Origin: Ectocarpus siliculosus
Lineage: Eukaryota > Sar > Phaeophyceae > Ectocarpales > Ectocarpaceae
DNA: 64,000 nucleotides
Reading direction: 5' to 3'
NCBI GenBank assembly: GCA_000310025.1
Contig: FN649728.1
Location: 1,004,309 to 1,068,308 of the forward strand
Part shown: positions 36,001 through 46,137 of the stretch, in pieces
How the letters are laid out: every line of letters starts with the position of its first letter
How positions within the stretch are numbered: position 1 is the first letter of the stretch
Notes under the pieces: model-generated
What the model was told of the DNA's origin: nothing
The model's database searches: none
What the model saw: the letters and a program-made list of their open reading frames with translations, nothing else
Made by a program: the position numbers and the translations under genes

Positions 36001-38938
36001 GTATGTGGCGTCTGGAGAGGCGTTTATTCACCCCGTTGCTCCGACCGTTCGAGCCACTTGTTTCCTTGCCCTGTCTTTGTCATTTCACTTCAATCCGTAT
36101 GATGCACACACTAGGCATTGAACTGCGTAAGTCGTACGAATACCTGGACGGTAGTTCGGGAGAACGAACAATATTTGATGACTCCGAAACTAAATAACAG
36201 AACGATTGGTGAAATTTCATCCCGCGGCCATTTCCATGGATGTGTATCTCTGTCTCCGAGCCGTCCCATGTGGTTGCGCGTTGTTGGCACGCGGTAAGTG
36301 CTTGTCTCACGTTCGTGTGTGGCCCATGCCCCTTGTTCGGTTTGCTGGTGGAAGGTCAAATACTGCGGCGAGGACCACATGTTCATCATGGATGACGACC
36401 TCGTACTGGTCTACAGGGGGCCAGAGGTGAGCAGCAGGCTTGGTGAGGCCTGTAGGGCCAGGCGATACGAGCGCAGGCGTAGGGTACGCTGACTAGCAAG
36501 TGTTGTCGGTTGTGGCGCTACAGGAGTGTTGTGACGTCAAATCGTTGCTGGTCCCGGCATGGCATGTTCAGACCCGGAGCAGGCGGGGAGACTTGATGAC
36601 GCAAAAGGATTACGCAGCCGTTTACTCCTCCCAGAGAGGGGTACGTTAGAGTAGCCGGAGTGACGTTGAACACGCTTGGCTCGTCGGAAGGGGTGATGGA
36701 CCCTGCTGAAGATTTCAGGCATATACTGTACAGCGCAGAGGAAATCTGCGTCACCTGGTCCCCAATGGTGTATAGGTCGATCATCGATCTCTGTGGGGGT
36801 TTTTCTTATTTTTGGAAAGCCGTGGCAACCAATTTTAGCACAACCCTATGCGTACATATCGACAAACGTTTGTTTATTGCGCTCTTCTGTTTTCCGTTCA
36901 ACGGCAGCTTAATCTACGCGGAAGCACACGAGGCGTTTGTGTCATCATTCAACACCAAGAGCAGTCAAAGCCCGTGACATGCTTTATTCATTGTCAAAGA
37001 GGGGTACGCTTTTCGTATCGTACTACGTGTACCATTTTACGCGCAATTTGGTACCTACTTGCAACATTTCTCATGTACCGTTTCTCACGCTACTACATTT
37101 TCCTCTCTCGTTTATTAACGTGTGTTTGTTTGTTTGTTTCTGCCCTTAGTTGACGGAGGACAGCCTGAAGATGGTGCGCGACCAGGTGCTGGTGGTGACC
37201 GAAAAGGGGGAGTCCGAGACGGACGCCGGCATCGTCATCGCGGCCTCGGTGAGTTGTTTGCGTCTTGCCTCAGGCCCTCTCGGCTATCGGCTGTCGTGTT
37301 CTGAGGGCGGTGGATGCGACTTATGGTGATTTCGGCGTTACAGCCTCCGCCCATGCAGTGGTCGCTGACCGAAGCCGCGTTGTTGGTGTTGCCCCGACAA
37401 CAGCGGGTGCCTCGTTTTCGTTGTTCTTGTTGCTGTTGACGGCTGCTGAAGTGATGTGTTGTTGTAGTTGTTGTCGTCGTCGCCATGATTTGTTTTATTG
37501 CCACACGACTGCTGTGGGTGCAATCTGGTCTCGTGTACGCCGGAGGCGTGTAGCGGCGCTAAACGCGCGACTAGTGACGAGTGATGGTTTTTCTGTTTCG
37601 ATCTCGTCGTGCGTTTCGCTGGTGAAGCTACTCGCGTTGTAGTTGGTTATGACAGACGGGGCACCATGGGCACTCATGGTGTTGGTTTGTTCATCATGTT
37701 GGTTGTCTCCGTGGCTGTCGGCGCTCTCGCGTGCCGCAATCTTCGACCCACCCGGCGGGGCAGTTCTGGACTGGCCGAAAGTACGCGCTTGTAAGCGTTG
37801 TATGTTGAGTTGTTGCGACCGCCTCCCTTCCTGCCGTGCTTCTTTTGCTTGTTCCCGGCGTTGATTCCGGATATGCACATACATCCGCACGCTGCGGCTT
37901 TGCGTGGAAAGACGACGTGCATCGTCGCCCCCCCGCCCTCCTTACCGCTCGAATAGTTTAGGTCTTGCGTTGTTGTTGTCCGGCCGGTGATGCTCTGATC
38001 CCTTTCTCATCGTCGGTACAAAAGTCGGTTGATTTTCCCGTCCCATCGTCGCGTGCAGACCGCTGAGAAGGAGAAGGCGAGCCAGGGTAGAGTGGTGGCA
38101 ATCGGAGAGGGGCGGACGGGCAGCACGGGGGAGATAGTGCCGTGCCCGTTCAAGGCCGGAGACAACGTCAAGTTCATGGAGTACGCCCCTGTCGAGATCA
38201 AGGTGTGTGACTTTTTTTTTTTAATGTTAATACAAGCAAAAGATGGAGTAACCATTCGAGATACTGTACTACAGCAGTCGAAGAGGATGTGTTCAAGTCT
38301 CCACAGGGAGTGAGAAGAAAACCGGCTGGATACTGGGCTTATTCGGGGCCAATTTAAGCCTATATGTCCCTGGGACGCTGAAATTTTATCGGTGGCAGCC
38401 GGTTCTCATCGAAGAAACATTTTTTCTCTTTGTTTGGCCCGTGCGTGTTGCGTGTTATGCTTTTTTTTTTTTTGTGGTCATGGGCTGGTGTTCGTGCATC
38501 TGTTTTGGTTGTTTCTCGTGTTCGATCGAGAGGTACACATTCGGCGTGCTAAATGTTCGGTGGAACAATAGCGCTGTCGAGAATCACTTTGTTTCGTGTT
38601 TCGACATTGTCACACACACACGTCACATTCGTCTTCGTTCGTGTAGTCGCTTTACTATATACGAGAACGTGGTCGGTGTCGCGAACAGTGTGTAACAGAA
38701 CACCATTGCTACAGGGTTGTGTTCGATCCTAAGTGAGCCCTGCCTTATTTCGTTACCCCACATCTTCCGTACCTGTCCCTTGCGCCCACCCCGTCTATGC
38801 ATGCCTCGGGGCATCGCCCGTGTGTTCCCGTCTTCGCGTCGCCCTGATCGTATGTGTGTACTGCAGATCAAGGGAAGCTACTACGCCGTGGTGCGGATGG
38901 TGGACTGCATCGCGAGATGGGAGGGAGAGTCCATCTGA
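30055..38938 (+). CDS. CPN20: Plastid 20-kDa co-chaperonin, two tandem GroES domains
   Basis: Exons 30055-30227, 32930-33068, 35499-35633, 36355-36426, 37150-37248, 38059-38202 and 38867-38938 (TGA 38936-38938) total 834 bp, 277 residues. All introns are GT-AG, and the phase-2 junction after exon 1 (AG|C) joins the presequence to the mature protein. Residues 1-58 are a signal-like stretch with SSGAFLAP (Ala-Phe cleavage motif), as in stramenopile plastid imports. GroES domain 1 runs from PVGNYILVKMF (about 77) through GGIVLPDE, AQDVPCEGLVVAHGPG and FIMDDDLVLVY. Domain 2 runs from LKMVRDQVLVV through DAGIVIAAS, GRVVAIGEG, VKFMEYAPVEIK and YYAVVRMVDCIARW. CPN20 caps chloroplast Cpn60 during folding of imported proteins such as Rubisco subunits. 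Both domains look complete, and the gene appears intact despite transposon load in introns 1 and 2. Confidence 0.95.
31108..32175. mobile_element. TIR-ended element in CPN20 intron 1
   Basis: The ends are imperfect inverted repeats of about 55-60 bp: left 31108-31165 has GCTTTTGATGGCAGCACAAT, and the reverse complement of the right end (32111-32175) has GCTTTTTATGGCAGCACAAT. Inside lie diverged direct repeats around CACGATACCCCA (31366 and 31569) and many short GCTGCAA/TTGCAGC motifs near the right end. No transposase ORF is seen, so it would be non-autonomous. A target duplication was not identified. Confidence 0.55.
34106..34782 (+). repeat. C-tract repeat family, copy A (CPN20 intron 2)
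   Basis: Starts with three tandem units of about 65 bp (34106, 34174, 34241; core TTGCCATCGGGGTTTGGGTT, then GGCAACGACGTTGTAAAACA, each followed by a C-run), then a unique body of about 480 bp, and ends in a 25-bp C-tract. The body matches copies B, C and D at high identity. No ORF or transposase. The start of the unit contains the small hairpin TTCACTTCGTGAA at its junction with the body. Confidence 0.8.
34834..34933. other. Assembly gap (100 N)
   Basis: One hundred undetermined bases between copies A and B of the C-tract repeat, a length usual for a gap of unknown size. Confidence 0.99.
34934..35475 (+). repeat. C-tract repeat family, copy B (CPN20 intron 2)
   Basis: Begins with a truncated leading unit and a C-run (to about 34992), then one full unit and the family body, ending in a 15-bp C-tract at 35461-35475. 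That tract ends 23 bp before the intron-2 acceptor AG (35497-35498) of CPN20. Confidence 0.8.
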
Positions 38939-39909
38939 TTGGCGCAGCGGACGCGTATCGTATGGATAGGACTCCGGTTCCGTACCACAACAAACCGGTC
39001 CCGTGTAAGCTTGGTTTGCGAATGTCGCGGTTTGAACGGTGCCGGTTGGGAGATGGGGAATTATTTTTGGGCGGCGAAAGGCTGATGAAAGTGCTTGCCA
39101 GGAACATTGGAAATTGCAAAAATTGAAGTTGAAGTTACAAGACCACTGTCCGATTGCATGGGCATACATTGATTAACACGCGGCGGCTACCTGCGAAATG
39201 CTGGAAAATTGAAGCAAGAGAGGTGAAATGCATCGGGATGCGCGCCACGCCTAAAGTCGTGGTCTTGGTCAATGGTCCTTTGGCGTGTGTGTCCAGCCGC
39301 CGTCCTTGGGCGTGTGCTTGGCTGTGTGCCCGATTTGTGTCCTTGGGAGAACAAAAAGCGCCAGATCACCAAGACGACAGGGGAATCCAACGAGACGCCG
39401 GGCCTTAATCGGCAGCCAGACATGTGCTGTTATGTTCTTCTGTTTCGTTGCGCCATCCATTGCCCCCTTGGGAGATTGTACAGTTCGTGCCCTGGGTAAA
39501 TGATCGCCACACACACCACCCTCGTTAAGCGACAGTCCGAAATCCGGAAAATGTTCTTGTATGCGGATCTTTGCACCAACCACGATGCGCCGGTTTTACA
39601 CAATCGGCACAGCAGTCTGGTCCCAGCAGTCTAACCTCTTGTGCTCTTTGTTTACCCCCTGCATCATTGATCACGTACCAGAGTTTTTGGGATGCCTCCT
39701 TCGCCTTTGCTCGAAGTCGTCGCCTCACGTAGCCTGCTTATTTCATACTGCATCTTTCTTTCCGACCCGATCGCCTGTGCCTTACAGTCGACCACCTTGC
39801 GAAGATCAGCAATTTTGCGCTTCGTTCGTTCGTTCGTGTGTGTACTGGGCCAAGGCCCGTTTCCACATGATATCCACAATATCCAGTTTGTCGTAGGCCC
39901 TTCTTGTAG
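38939..39909. other. CPN20 3' region and unassigned sequence
   Basis: The first few hundred bases should hold the CPN20 3' UTR, but no clear polyadenylation signal was found. Upstream of the chromodomain fragment, several frames are open (for example minus strand 39664-40038) without recognisable domains. They may be remains of the same retroelement. Confidence 0.35.
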
Positions 39910-40326
39910 GTCGGTCCCGTCCAACACAACCTCAAATATAATGGGCCGCAAATTCTCTTCGTCCCAACCATTGAACCCCACATAGCAACCCAATACCGAG
40001 TGAGACGCCCAAAAGAAACTCGAGAAGTTTCGGTTCACCTAGCCCATATTAAACGATATTTTGCGAGGAAAACACCTCCTGCGCCCGACTTTGATAAACT
40101 CGCTGAGTTCTTTTTAGGGCGACAGATTCCGTTACCCGCTATCGATCACCCTGATGAGGCCCAACCAAGAATTGAGTCTTATGTTGTAGACAAAGTGGTA
40201 AGCCACGAAAGTGGTCGGGGTCCGAGGACTCCTTTTAATTACCGATACCGTTTGCGTCTTCGAGGGTATGGCCCGGAGTCAGACCTCGAATACCGCGCAG
40301 ATGAGGTACCACAATGTCAAGAATGA
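39910..40326 (+). pseudogene. Ty3/gypsy polyprotein fragment: integrase C-terminus and chromodomain
   Basis: After a TAG at 39907-39909 the frame reads NLKYNGPQILFV, then YRVRRPKETREVSVHLAHIKRYF, the SH3-like end of a retroviral-type integrase (NGP box and VHLAHIKRY). A chromodomain-like segment follows (RIESYVVDKVVSH, then YRLRLRGYGPESD), stopping at TGA 40324-40326. The chromodomain directs insertion of such elements to heterochromatin. RT, RNase H and the integrase core are absent, and no LTRs were found, so this is a remnant. Confidence 0.75.
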
Positions 40327-40572
40327 TAGCTGCATACCGAATCCGTTGTGGTTTGGATATCGCGCTTCCTAAAACAACTTCGGTTCGCACCCTCAACAAG
40401 CAGGCGGACGAAGCATCACCCTGCCGAACTAGGAAGCGAAGACGCACCGAAGCAAGGAATTGAGCAACAATGCCAGATATAGAGCGCTCACAATTTTATC
40501 TGCTGTTGCTCTGCAGCTCAAATTTGTTTAATTTTTATGTAAATTTTTTTTAACGACATGGGGACGAGTTAA

Positions 40573-40760
40573 ACTATCTTTTTCCATGTCCTTGTGACAT
40601 GGAGATAGTAATGACACGTTAACACTATCTTTTTCCATATCCTTGTGACATGGAGATAGTAATGACACGTTAACACTATCTTTTTCCATATCCTTGTGAC
40701 ATGGAGATAGTAATGACACGCTAACACTATCTTTTTCCATACCCTCGGGACATGGAGATG
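40573..40760. repeat. 51-bp tandem repeat of palindromic units
   Basis: Four units start at 40573, 40624, 40675 and 40726 with an exact 51-bp period; the last is diverged. Each unit can fold: ACTATCT...CCAT pairs with ATGGAGATAGT across CCTTGTGAC. The 17-residue open periodicity on the minus strand follows from 51 being divisible by 3 and is not evidence of coding. Confidence 0.9.
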
Positions 40761-41259
40761 TGACGGTGAAAGGGGTTTTTGTACATTTTTTGGTACACCC
40801 TATATTATTTTTTCAGTGTTGTTGGGAAAACACTGGGGAGGAGAGAGTCTTATGACTTATTGTTGCTGTCAGCTTTGTTCAAGAAACCAACGGAAACCAC
40901 GCGACGTGTGGATACGTTTTACGGTTTCAACAAGTGAACGACAGATCGATTTCACTGGCCCCCATTTACGTTGTGTCCACTCCTTGGTTCTCGGTTATAT
41001 CTTGAGTGAGTTTTCGACGAAGATCCATTCAAGTAAAAAAATGGAATCAAGATATTAACACGGTTGGCCACGCGACCAATTTTCCGTGATTGTTTGTCAT
41101 TTTGCGACATCTTTTTTTTTTTTGCACCATCATCCAGCAAGCGACTGATCCACGCGTGCGATGACGAACAGTGCATGAGTAAAATGAGCTACCAGTTTCC
41201 GCGACACATCGGTGAACTGTTTTGTAGCCAAAAAGATTTTTTTTCCCAGGCATGTTACA
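40761..41259. other. No gene seen; left flank of large palindrome
   Basis: AT-richer sequence with T- and A-runs. AACTGTTTTGTAGC at 41213-41226 recurs just right of the palindrome (46157-46170) in the same orientation. Nothing else is assignable. Confidence 0.4.
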
Positions 41260-43261
41260 CAGGGGTGCTCATCTTGCAACGCACAAAATTTTTCACCTTT
41301 TTTTTTCAGTACAAAAAAAAACACTCCGCAGAAAAATTTTCCGAGAGAATTCCAAAATCGGCAAACTGCGTCATGTTGACGTTAGCCCGAGCCGCTGGCG
41401 CCGTCAGGAAAATTACGCCCGATACCACCCGGGCACACTATTGGGGAGCGGTGGCAGCAGTGCGCTTGTGGATTCGTGTGCTGCAGCGGAAGCACGGCAG
41501 TGGGTTGTGTGGGCAGGTCTTGCTCTCTCCAAGCACCAGAAAAGTGTGCTCCAGCAGCGGCGGGTGAGGTCGCTGCCAAAATTTTCACCGCCTTGCCCCG
41601 AGCACGCCCGCTCGAAAAACCGGCGTCCCTCGCTTCCCAACACCCGTGCGGTCTCAGGAAGGTGTTTGGCGTCGCGTCTCGAGGTCTGTGGCGTAAGCGG
41701 TGCTGGGTGCACCTGACCTGTTTGTACTGGGGTCGAGGCGAAACGCGTCGCCTCGGGCGCCTTTCTCACTGACACCAGCAGCAGCCCTTGGACTTCTAGC
41801 GCTGTGCCGCTTCAACCGCGGTGCGGACAGTCTTGCCCGTTGACCCTGTGTCCCTGGAGCTCTGGGAAGCCGGCAGCGAGGCCTGGCGTGCTCTGTGGAG
41901 GGAGGACTCGAGTTTCTCCTTTGGTGACCTGTTTTGCTGGAGGGCTGGGTTCTTGGGGGCCAACTTGCACTTCGCGTCGGCTGCCGCCGCTGGCCCTAGG
42001 TGAGACATAAGGCCCCATCTGCGGCGCTATCGGCCCCCTTACACACCCTGAGAGCCGTGTGCAATAGGATAGGTTCCGCGGTACCTTGTGCATCGAGCAC
42101 GATTTGGTCCCTCACAGCACCAGAATCGACCATCTGCTGTGGATCCGAAACGGTCGAAGCACCTGGGGTGCCTCTGAACTCTCTGAGAGCCCAAGTCTTT
42201 TTTGCCTCCATTTGGTTGCCTCCACCAAACAGCACCAGCCAAAGCGAGGCAACGGCTGAAAAAAACATGCTATTTTTTGTGTAGCCCGTCTCGCCCGCCC
42301 TCCGATACACAAAAACAACCATAAAATTCACTGCACTCAAGGACCAAATGTTTTTTTTGGTGCGCCAATATTGCGCTGTGTGCTCTGTTGCTGCTTTTTT
42401 CCCTGTGTTTTGTTTTTCATGCCACACAGCAGCATGTACAGCAGTACTTGACTCACTCCACCGGGCGGGTTAAATCACGAAAAACATGCGGATTTTTGTA
42501 TGGTCCGCCTTGCCTGTCCTCGGACACACGAAAACAACAATAAAATTTCACTCCGCTCAACGGTGGCACTCTTATTTTTGGTTCGGTTACTGTGCTGCCG
42601 CGGCTGTGTGCTCCCTTGTTGGTGCTGTTCTCGATGCCTTTTTTTTGCTCTGCTGCACGTCGTGCTTGAAGAACTGTACTGAGCAGCAGTCAACATGATG
42701 TACCAAAACAAGCACCAGGATGCTAAAATTGAGTACATTGCGTGCCATCGCGTGCCATCGCAGCCCGTCCGCATGTCTGATGCGTGGCACGTCGCTGCTG
42801 TACTTCGTGAAAACAACGATGGAGAAAATACTGCGGAGCACAGCACAAACCCATTCGTTCGTGTTTTTTCTCCCATGTTTGCATTCTGCCTGTTGTCTCC
42901 CGTACCTTGCCCTCACCCCCACATATAATATATAAAACACCCCCCCCCCCGGCGCGCGCGCCTCCCGAGAGACGTTGTGCGTTCAGCAGTGTCCCCGATC
43001 CCTGACCCTCCTCAAATTTCTACCCTCGCCGCTCGCCGTGGGATGAATGTTGACCTGCAAACATACAGGAGCTTCGGAAGGTTTGCTTAGAGAACGCTCA
43101 TGACCGCTGTTCGATGTCGTTGGAGCGCATGGAGCCCGGGGCCGCAGCGGGGAGAAAAAATGTGTGGGGGGGTGGGGGGTGCTGCAAGACGGTTGAGACC
43201 AGGGGGGCACGATTCGCCACTTCGTGGTGCACGGCAACGTGAGGGGATTGGCGCTGACGGG
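41260..43261 (+). repeat. Left arm of the large inverted repeat
   Basis: Two related blocks of about 150 bp lie inside the arm (about 42250-42390 and 42480-42630), each with a CAT-to-poly-T start, a C/G-rich stretch like GCCTGTCCTCGGACACACGA and an ACAACAATAAAATT core. They are an older internal duplication shared by both arms. Confidence 0.85.
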
Positions 43262-44133
43262 TGTTGCTTGGAAAGGGCTGTGCTGTTTCTGTCCGCCGTT
43301 GTTGTATTGCACACCGAGGTTTCGGTCGTCGAGCAGGGAAAATTTTCATATGTCGCGTCCTTGTGTGCTGACGTTTCGTGCAGAGATTTATGGTCAACAG
43401 TATTGTTGTTGGTTTGGACAGTGCTACCGCAAGTCGCAGCTGATTGCTGTGGTCAGGCGGTTGCAACTCTTGGTGTGGTGCTTGACGTCTATCGTTCCGG
43501 ACCCTTGTGGCCAAGCAAGCAATTTTGGATGGGCATTCTACAGAGGTGGTCCGAAGGGCGATGTAATGCAGTGGTGCATTCGCCGTCTCGTTGTGGATGC
43601 TTATTCGCAGTATTGGGTGCGCCCGTTGTCGAACCCTGAAACGCGGAGCGTCAAATCGAAGGTGCGCAAGCATCGAGAAAAAAAACGCCTAGCGAGAGAT
43701 GGAGAGAGCGCAGCACCTCGTGTGCGTGCGCGTGCGTGTGCACTCATGTCATGTGTTTTTCCACAGGGGTGATCCCCGAGGGGTAACGTTTTTTTATCAA
43801 CTGTTCGTCGCCAGGGGCCCTCTTTGGCCCCAGGGGCAACACAACACCGTCCACCAAAAAAACGACACCCACCAACCGCTCCCGACAATAACGGCAAAAC
43901 AAACACAGCTGCCACATGCACACCAATCACGACCTGGTACCTTGGGCGCTCGAACAAAACAGCGAACAAAACATTTTGAACAGAAACCTCGCACACCAGA
44001 AGGTGGACTGATACGAAAAGCCCGCCCCATGTGTGCAAACCCAGAAGGCGGCAGAATCTACCCAACAACGTTGCACCAAAGCTCGTCGGCAAAAACAGAA
44101 GAGTAAAACGTACTCGTGCGCAATAACATCAAT
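43262..44133. other. Unique spacer between the palindrome arms
   Basis: Open frames exist on both strands: plus 43224-43772 (182 codons, basic end KVRKHREKKR) and minus 43601-44092 (hydrophobic). Neither has a motif I recognise. The plus ORF is the better candidate for a protein carried by the element, but composition alone does not prove coding. Confidence 0.35.
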
Positions 44134-46137
44134 CCCGTCAGCGCCAATCCCCTCACGTTGCCGTGCACCACGAAGTGGCGAATCGTGCCCCCCTGGTCTC
44201 AACCGTCTTGCAGCACCCCCCACCCCTCCACACATTTTTTCTCCCCGCTGCGGCCCCGGGCTCCATGCGCTCCAACGACATCGAACAGCGGTCATGAGCG
44301 TTCTCTAAGCAAACCTTCCGAAGCTCCTGTATGTTTGCAGGTCAACATTCATCCCACGGCGAGCGGCGAGGGTAGAAATTTGAGGAGGGTCAGGGATCGG
44401 GGACACTGCTGAACGCACAACGTCTCTCGGGAGGCGCGCGCGCCGGGGGGGGGGGTGTTTTATATATTATATGTGGGGGTGAGGGCAAGGTACGGGAGAC
44501 AACAGGCAGAATGCAAACATGGGAGAAAAAACACGAACGAATGGGTTTGTGCTGTGCTCCGCAGTATTTTCTCCATCGTTGTTTTCACGAAGTACAGCAG
44601 CGACGTGCCACGCATCAGACATGCGGACGGGCTGCGATGGCACGCGATGGCACGCAATGTACTCAATTTTAGCATCCTGGTGCTTGTTTTGGTACATCAT
44701 GTTGACTGCTGCTCAGTACAGTTCTTCAAGCACGACGTGCAGCAGAGCAAAAAAAAGGCATCGAGAACAGCACCAACAAGGGAGCACACAGCCGCGGCAG
44801 CACAGTAACCGAACCAAAAATAAGAGTGCCACCGTTGAGCGGAGTGAAATTTTATTGTTGTTTTCGTGTGTCCGAGGACAGGCAAGGCGGACCATACAAA
44901 AATCCGCATGTTTTTCGTGATTTAACCCGCCCGGTGGAGTGAGTCAAGTACTGCTGTACATGCTGCTGTGTGGCATGAAAAACAAAACACAGGGAAAAAA
45001 GCAGCAACAGAGCACACAGCGCAATATTGGCGCACCAAAAAAAACATTTGGTCCTTGAGTGCAGTGAATTTTTATGGTTGTTTTTGTGTATCGGAGGGCA
45101 GGCGAGACGGGCTACACAAAAAATAGCATGTTTTTTTCAGCCGTTGCCTCGCTTTGGCTGGTGCTGTTTGGTGGAGGCAACCAAATGGAGGCAAAAAAGA
45201 CTTGGGCTCTCAGAGAGTTCAGAGGCACCCCAGGTGCTTCGACCGTTTCGGATCCACAGCAGATGGTCGATTCTGGTGCTGTGAGGGACCAAATCGTGCT
45301 CGATGCACAAGGTACCGCGGAACCTATCCTATTGCACACGGCTCTCAGGGTGTGTAAGGGGGCCGATAGCGCCGCAGATGGGGCCTTATGTCTCACCTAG
45401 GGCCAGCGGCGGCAGCCGACGCGAAGTGCAAGTTGGCCCCCAAGAACCCAGCCCTCCAGCAAAACAGGTCACCAAAGGAGAAACTCGAGTCCTCCCTCCA
45501 CAGAGCACGCCAGGCCTCGCTGCCGGCTTCCCAGAGCTCCAGGGACACAGGGTCAACGGGCAAGACTGTCCGCACCGCGGTTGAAGCGGCACAGCGCTAG
45601 AAGTCCAAGGGCTGCTGCTGGTGTCAGTGAGAAAGGCGCCCGAGGCGACGCGTTTCGCCTCGACCCCAGTACAAACAGGTCAGGTGCACCCAGCACCGCT
45701 TACGCCACAGACCTCGAGACGCGACGCCACACACCTTCCTGAGACCGCACGGGTGTTGGGAAGCGAGGGACGCCGGTTTTTCGAGCGGGCGTGCTCGGGG
45801 CAAGGCGGTGAAAATTTTGGCAGCGACCTCACCCGCCGCTGCTGGAGCACACTTTTCTGGTGCTTGGAGAGAGCAAGACCTGCCCACACAACCCACTGCC
45901 GTGCTTCCGCTGCAGCACACGAATCCACAAGCGCACTGCTGCCACCGCTCCCCAATAGTGTGCCCGGGTGGTATCGGGCGTAATTTTCCTGACGGCGCCA
46001 GCGGCTCGGGCTAACGTCAACATGACGCAGTTTGCCGATTTTGGAATTCTCTCGGAAAATTTTTCTGCGGAGTGTTTTTTTTTGTACTGAAAAAAAAAGG
46101 TGAAAAATTTTGTGCGTTGCAAGATGAGCACCCCCTG
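44134..46137 (-). repeat. Right arm of the large inverted repeat
   Basis: Reverse complement of 41260-43261, including the 11-base C/G run at the GCGCGC motif (near 44436) and the internal 150-bp duplication (about 44770-44920 and 45000-45140). Confidence 0.85.

Larger units (their letters stand above)
41260..46137. mobile_element. 4.9-kb foldback structure: 2-kb near-perfect inverted repeat
   Basis: The left arm 41260-43261 and right arm 44134-46137 are reverse complements over their whole length, with very few differences seen (one substitution near 41667/45730, one extra G at the outer end). The outer end begins CAGGGGTGCTCATCTTGCAA on both sides. The spacer 43262-44133 (872 bp) is unique. 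The arms encode no recognisable protein. This could be a foldback-type DNA transposon, a recent inverted duplication or an assembly artefact. Flanking bases do not show an obvious target duplication. Confidence 0.8.

Noticed and set aside
40528-40740. Repetitive minus-strand ORF with a 17-residue period
   Set aside because: The period follows from a 51-bp tandem DNA repeat; palindromic non-coding units explain it better.
40573-40760. CRISPR-like array
   Set aside because: The whole 51-bp unit is repeated with no unique spacers, in a eukaryotic genome.
41260-46137. hAT-type transposon, because the ends start CAGGGGTGCTC
   Set aside because: No 8-bp target duplication (the flanking octamers differ) and no transposase with a dimerisation motif was found.
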